64,000 nt of DNA from NCBI RefSeq assembly GCF_014698145.1, contig NZ_JACJSM010000025.1, positions 1 to 64,000 of the forward strand. The letters are read 5' to 3'. The DNA is from Oscillatoria sp. FACHB-1406 (GTDB lineage: Bacteria; Cyanobacteriota; Cyanobacteriia; Cyanobacteriales; Spirulinaceae). The notes below the pieces were generated by a model. That model was not told where the DNA came from. It did not search any database and saw only the letters and a list, made by a program, of their open reading frames with translations. The translations under genes and the position numbers were made by a program. Shown here piece after piece: positions 60,390 through 64,000 of the stretch (positions within the stretch are counted from its first letter, which is position 1; every line of letters starts with the position of its first letter).

Positions 60390-60740
60390 ATGGATACGGA
60401 GATTAAAAGTGAAACGTATGGCGTGGAGTACGATGTCGAGGCTTCAACCATCCGTTGTTATGGATCTTTACGACTGGGAGGGATGCAAGAGTACGATCCA
60501 ATTGTTCGGTTATTTCACGATGTTGTTACCCAAAACCCTCCCGCTCTGATGCTAGATCTCCGAGAGTTGGAGTTTCTCAATAGTTCTGGAATTAACGTTC
60601 TCTCAAAGTTTGTTATCCGGGTGCGCCAACAAAAAACGATCGCGCTCAAAATCATGGGTTCTCGGGCAATTCCCTGGCAGGGAAAATCGCTAAAAAACTT
60701 GCAACGATTGATGCCGACTTTAGAGTTAGAGTTGGTGTGA
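60390..60740 (+). CDS. STAS-like protein, partner of the GHKL-like gene
   Basis: 116 aa, ACAGGAA before the ATG. STAS pattern: strand STIRCYGSLRL, helix EYDPIVRLFHDVV, strand ALMLDLRELEFLNSSGINVLSKFVI with SSG at the site where antagonists are phosphorylated, then TIALKIMG and the final helix. Unlike the STAS protein at 54007 it retains the Ser. With the preceding GHKL-like protein it may form a partner-switching module. Confidence 0.72.
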   Translation: MDTEIKSETYGVEYDVEASTIRCYGSLRLGGMQEYDPIVRLFHDVVTQNPPALMLDLRELEFLNSSGINVLSKFVIRVRQQKTIALKIMGSRAIPWQGKSLKNLQRLMPTLELELV

Positions 60741-60778
60741 AGTCGAGCCTTGATAAGGGGAAAACTGAAGTTTGACCT

Positions 60779-61726
60779 TCAAGTCGGCGAAAACAGAACA
60801 ACCCACATCGGTAAGATGAGGAGCAGAGCAATCGTGCCTAAAGAAAGGGAAGTAACAGCAAGTTCGCGATCGAGATCGTAGGTTTCCGCAATGACTAGAG
60901 TGGCAAAGGCTGGCGGCATTGCCATTTGTAAAACCAGGACGAAACGTTCCCAGGAGAGCGCGCCAAACTGGGAGAGAAGCATTCCCAGCAGCGACGGAAC
61001 GAGCAACATTTTAATGGTTAAACTCACTGCCGCCGGTTGCCAATTTTTCCAAAAGCGAATTTGACTCAAACGCATTCCCATTAAGACCAGCGACAGCGCA
61101 ACCGTCGTCCAGGCTAATAAGTGTAACCCCCGTTCGCCCGCTTCCGGAAGGGCGACGCGGCGAAGCCCCAAACCAACGGCGACGCTCCACAGGGTTGGAT
61201 TGTTGAGGAGGGGAGCGAACCAAGTGCGAGAATTTTCTTCTGTGGCTCCCAAACGGGCCGCGATCGCAACGCCCAAGCCATACGCCCCAAATAGCGTACC
61301 TCCGAGATCGTAGAAGAGCGCCCAAGCAAAGTACCGCTCTCCCCCCAATCCAAGAACGATGGGATAGCCGAGATAGGCGGTATTTCCGACCATAGAACTC
61401 AGTAAAAAACTGCCCTGAAAAGCTCGTAAATCGGCTTGGGTAAGCTTTGATTCTGTTTTTGGGTTAAATTTGAGCCATAGCAGCGCTAAACTCGCTCCTA
61501 AGCCGATCGCTAACCACGCGATCGCGGGAGCCAACCACACCGCCCCCGAAAGTTTTGCACCTCGCAAAAAAGCAATGACGCTCAGCGGTACGCCCACCCA
61601 ATACAGAAAGCGCCCCAGCTGAGCGGGAACGGTAGCGGGCAAAATGCGTCCCAATCCCCAGCCCAAGACTACGCCGCTGCCCAATCGCAGGTACAAGATT
61701 AAGAGTTGAGAGCCTAAATCGGTCAT
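60779..61726 (-). CDS. AEC-family membrane transporter
   Basis: 315 aa with about ten membrane helices in two halves, as in the auxin-efflux-carrier family. Features: GWGLGRILP, LLSSMVGNTAYLGYPIVLGLGG near the crossover of the first half, and the late helix set MAMPPAFATLVIAETYDLD, where the Pro/Ala-rich breaks match the second half. Bacterial AEC proteins move small organic anions such as malate; the substrate here is not predictable. The start ATG 61726 is about 90 bp from the divergent peptidase gene. Confidence 0.85.
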   Translation of the reverse strand: MTDLGSQLLILYLRLGSGVVLGWGLGRILPATVPAQLGRFLYWVGVPLSVIAFLRGAKLSGAVWLAPAIAWLAIGLGASLALLWLKFNPKTESKLTQADLRAFQGSFLLSSMVGNTAYLGYPIVLGLGGERYFAWALFYDLGGTLFGAYGLGVAIAARLGATEENSRTWFAPLLNNPTLWSVAVGLGLRRVALPEAGERGLHLLAWTTVALSLVLMGMRLSQIRFWKNWQPAAVSLTIKMLLVPSLLGMLLSQFGALSWERFVLVLQMAMPPAFATLVIAETYDLDRELAVTSLSLGTIALLLILPMWVVLFSPT

Positions 61727-61816
61727 GGCGATTTCAGATTTTTCGCTCGGGAGCGGGCTAAACTTCGATAAACTTCGTTATAAAAGATTCGATGGTTGAG
61801 TGCAGGAGTGACAACA

Positions 61817-62641
61817 TTGAAGATTTGGAATAAGGCGATCGCTTGGAGAGCGAGCAAACCGACTCTGGAACTCAGCAATGACATCCCCGAAGCGTTGAGA
61901 GATGTCCCCCCCGCTAAGCCGCGCAATTGGGTACGTCCGGCGTTGTATTTAACCGGAGGGCTGGGACTCGGCGCGATCGCGATCCTCAGTAGCGTTTTGA
62001 TTATCTCCCAAATCTCCCAAAAAACTGTTACCTCCACCACACCGAATGCTAATTCTAACCCCGATGGGACGAGTTCCGTTCCCGGAGAGGGTGCTTCTCC
62101 CGTCGTCAGTCCCTCTGCTCCGGTTGAAAATGTCCTCGGACATTTACCTTATAAAGAAGCATCCCCAGCCGAGTTAGAAGCGATCGCTGCCGATGGTAGA
62201 ATGCGCTTGCACAAAACTGCCGCTAAAAAGTACCGAGAAATGGCTGCCGCCGCCCGCGCCAGTGGCGTGATTCTCGCTCCTATCTCTGCCTTTCGTACCG
62301 TCGAAGAGCAAAATCGTTTATTCTTTGAGGTTAAGGCGCAGCGCAATCAAGTTGCTAGTACGCGCGCCGCCGTCAGCGCGCCACCGGGATACAGCGAACA
62401 TCATACTGGATACGCGATCGATATCGGCGATGGCAACGCTCCTTCTGCTAACCTACAAATCGCTTTTGAAAAAACGGCTGCTTTTAAGTGGCTCGAAAAA
62501 AATGCACCGCGTTATAGTTTCGAGCTATCCTTCCCCCGTAACAATGCTCAAGGCGTGAGTTACGAACCTTGGCATTGGCGCTACGTCGGCGATATTAAAA
62601 GTTTAGAAATGTTTTACCGCGCCCATAATTTACCTAAATAG
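61817..62641 (+). CDS. M15-family D,D-carboxypeptidase (VanY-like)
   Basis: About 274 aa. TTG 61817 is chosen because AGGAG lies eight bases upstream; TTG 61796 and GTG 61808 are alternatives. A single anchor helix (about 43-65) is followed by a Ser/Pro linker and a zinc peptidase domain with SAFRTVEEQNRLFF, SEHHTGYAIDIGDG (His and Asp ligands) and EPWHWRYVG (His ligand). It should trim peptidoglycan stem peptides in the periplasm. Full set of ligands present. Confidence 0.88.
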   Translation: MKIWNKAIAWRASKPTLELSNDIPEALRDVPPAKPRNWVRPALYLTGGLGLGAIAILSSVLIISQISQKTVTSTTPNANSNPDGTSSVPGEGASPVVSPSAPVENVLGHLPYKEASPAELEAIAADGRMRLHKTAAKKYREMAAAARASGVILAPISAFRTVEEQNRLFFEVKAQRNQVASTRAAVSAPPGYSEHHTGYAIDIGDGNAPSANLQIAFEKTAAFKWLEKNAPRYSFELSFPRNNAQGVSYEPWHWRYVGDIKSLEMFYRAHNLPK

Positions 62642-62719
62642 ATTTTTCGGGAGCGGGGCAGGAAAGAGGGGATGAGAGAGGAAAAATTATTCCCTATTCA
62701 TTATTCACTATTTACTAAA

Positions 62720-63571
62720 ATGACTGAATACATTGATAGTCGAGCATGGTGGGTCGAGCGGTGGTTAGAATTGCTTGACTCCTATCGCTTTCGCAAGCGT
62801 TTAGAGAGGGCGAGAAAATATGCCAGTGAAGGCAATGTTCAAAGCATCGAATTTCAAGGGGCGAAAGTTTTAGCAAAAGTTAAAGGTAGCGAACCGGAAC
62901 CCTACCAAGTTTCCCTTTCTCTTGCTCCTTTTTCTGAGGAAGATTGGAACTATATCGTCGAAACGATGTCGGAAAAAGCACTATTTTCGGCTCAACTCTT
63001 AGCCGGAGAAATGCCCGACAATATCGAGCAAGTGTTTACCGCGAATGGTTTGAGTTTATTTCCCTTTACGCTCGCCGATATTCATTCGCGCTGTAGCTGT
63101 CCCGATAAAGCCAATCCTTGCAAACATATTGGTGCAGTTTATTATCAATTGGGCGATCGCTTTAGCGAAGATCCGTTTGTGCTGTTTCAGTTGCGAGGAC
63201 GCACTCGCCAACAAATTCTCGATGCGTTGCGTCAGTTACGCGGTAAGGGCAATAAAACGACTAAAAAACGCGGGAATGTCGAGGGGAAAGAGACTCCCTC
63301 TCAAGCAGAGATTAAGGGAACAACTCAGAAGGGAAAGGCAAACTCTCCGAGCGCTCAAACGCCGCAAACTTTCGAGAATTTTTGGCAGTACGATGAGCCT
63401 TTAGAGTCGTCTCTCGTTGTTATTGCACCGCCAACCGAACGCAAGACAGTTCTCGATTTGTTGGGTAGCATTCCCCTGGCTTCTGAGGACGCGATCGCGG
63501 TGCGCCAATATCTCCAACAAGCTTACCAAACCGCGAGCCAAGAAGCGATTAAAACTGCGCTGAATAATTGA
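62720..63571 (+). CDS. SWIM zinc-finger protein
   Basis: 283 aa from the ATG at 62720, which begins MTEYIDSRAWWVERWLELL as in homologs. The SWIM zinc-binding motif CSCPDKANPCKHIGAVYY lies at about 124-141 (CxC...CxH). N-terminal residues 30-110 form the usual VxxxxVxGSxPxPYxVxLxL region. A low-complexity Lys/Gly/Thr segment (about 185-230) precedes a C-terminal helical part. In other cyanobacteria such genes neighbour an SNF2 helicase; none is in this window. It probably helps bind DNA or partner proteins. Confidence 0.84.
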   Translation: MTEYIDSRAWWVERWLELLDSYRFRKRLERARKYASEGNVQSIEFQGAKVLAKVKGSEPEPYQVSLSLAPFSEEDWNYIVETMSEKALFSAQLLAGEMPDNIEQVFTANGLSLFPFTLADIHSRCSCPDKANPCKHIGAVYYQLGDRFSEDPFVLFQLRGRTRQQILDALRQLRGKGNKTTKKRGNVEGKETPSQAEIKGTTQKGKANSPSAQTPQTFENFWQYDEPLESSLVVIAPPTERKTVLDLLGSIPLASEDAIAVRQYLQQAYQTASQEAIKTALNN

Positions 63572-63611
63572 TAATTGATAATGGACAATGGACAACATTG
63601 AGAGCGAGTCT

Positions 63612-64000
63612 TTAACGATCGCGCTTTAAAGACTCACGAATGAGTTCCATATTCTTTTCAATTAACTGCCGTTGTTCCGGCCAAAAAAAGGGAGGCAGTT
63701 CGTCTAAAGGGAACCAGTGTAATTGATAATCGATCGTTGTGTCGGTCGGTTTTCCCTCGATTTGGGCGGTGCGATAAAGGAAGTAATGAATAATTTTCCA
63801 AGAACGCTTGCGAAAATCAAGCCGTTCTAAAATGCCGAGTTCTGCCAGTAGCGTTAAATCCGTCAATCCCGCTTCTTCTGCTATTTCCCGCCGTGCCGCC
63901 TCTTCAATCGTTTCGCCCGCTTCTAAACGCCCTTTCGGGAGAACGTAGGCAGCGTTTTTCACTTTACTAGCTTCCCGCACAGCAGCAATGTAAATCGTGC
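63612..64000 (-). CDS. NUDIX hydrolase, 5' end outside the window
   Basis: At least 129 codons. The NUDIX box GRLEAGETIEEAARREIAEEAGL is complete (GX5EX7REUXEEXGU), preceded by AAYVLPKG. The frame continues without stop to the window edge (TIYIAAVREASKVKNAAYVLP), so a GTG at 63980 is not the true start. Members hydrolyse nucleoside diphosphates linked to another group X. The C-terminal helices resemble diphosphoinositol/diadenosine polyphosphate hydrolases. Substrate unknown. Confidence 0.87.
   Translation of the reverse strand, partial: TIYIAAVREASKVKNAAYVLPKGRLEAGETIEEAARREIAEEAGLTDLTLLAELGILERLDFRKRSWKIIHYFLYRTAQIEGKPTDTTIDYQLHWFPLDELPPFFWPEQRQLIEKNMELIRESLKRDR

Overview
The window is chromosomal DNA from a cyanobacterium, probably a filamentous or Oscillatoriales-like species. 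The evidence is the dense scatter of the HIP1 octamer GCGATCGC, an NDH-1 NdhF subunit, MenD for phylloquinone, a cyanobacterial pyruvate dehydrogenase E2, DUF2839, DUF928 and DUF1822 proteins, PEP-CTERM proteins, CHASE2 and CHAT proteins, heptanucleotide tandem repeats and small MITE-like elements. I see no rRNA, CRISPR array, prophage or full-size transposase. One tRNA is present, tRNA-Leu(CAA).

Layout. 1-5.1 kb: a decayed PIN-like gene, pdhC (E2), a CrtISO-like oxidoreductase, two tandem paralogous small HTH genes and a VapBC-type pair. 5.1-8 kb: an AT-rich insert-like stretch with two small inverted-repeat elements and a bacterial dynamin GTPase. 8-20.5 kb: housekeeping genes, namely glycogen phosphorylase, DUF2839, a GDP-mannose dehydratase-like enzyme, menD, a CtpE-like P-type ATPase, a PEP-CTERM protein, a GCS2-type ligase, rsmE and a TPR protein. 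20.5-39.4 kb: the accessory heart of the window. The plus strand carries HTH, DUF1822-like and CHAT-CHASE2 genes, DUF928, several exported proteins (two are paralogs of an unrecognised family), a DUF1194/PEP-CTERM protein and a membrane protein with an HEPN-like tail. The minus strand carries a two-partner secretion set in the order TpsA exoprotein, TpsB transporter, secreted TPR-CHAT protein, with a PIN toxin-antitoxin pair lodged head-on inside it. 39.4-50.8 kb: Xaa-Pro aminopeptidase, a secreted peptide, tRNA-Leu overlapping an M48 protease gene, a TPR protein, a SufA/IscA protein, a large cyanobacterial protein of unknown function, an HDAC-family deacetylase, transaldolase with EF-hands, a DM13-like protein and a Uma2 protein. 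50.9-64 kb: ndhF, a split YeeE/YedE transporter, STAS proteins, a secreted M48 protease, an SLH-glycoside-hydrolase-like protein, a GT39 glycosyltransferase, a GHKL-like plus STAS pair, an AEC carrier, an M15 peptidase, a SWIM protein and a NUDIX gene cut by the window edge.

How the genes fit together. The most system-like region is 21.1-39.2 kb. A cytoplasmic HTH protein and a DUF1822-like protein sit directly upstream of a membrane CHAT-CHASE2 protein (caspase-like domain inside, CHASE2 sensor outside). A set of exported proteins follows, and then a complete two-partner secretion operon whose last gene is a second, exported CHAT protein with TPRs. I infer a sensor-protease-surface-exoprotein circuit. 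The component families are known in cyanobacteria, but I know of no established function for the assembly, and the two paralogous exported proteins belong to no family I recognise.
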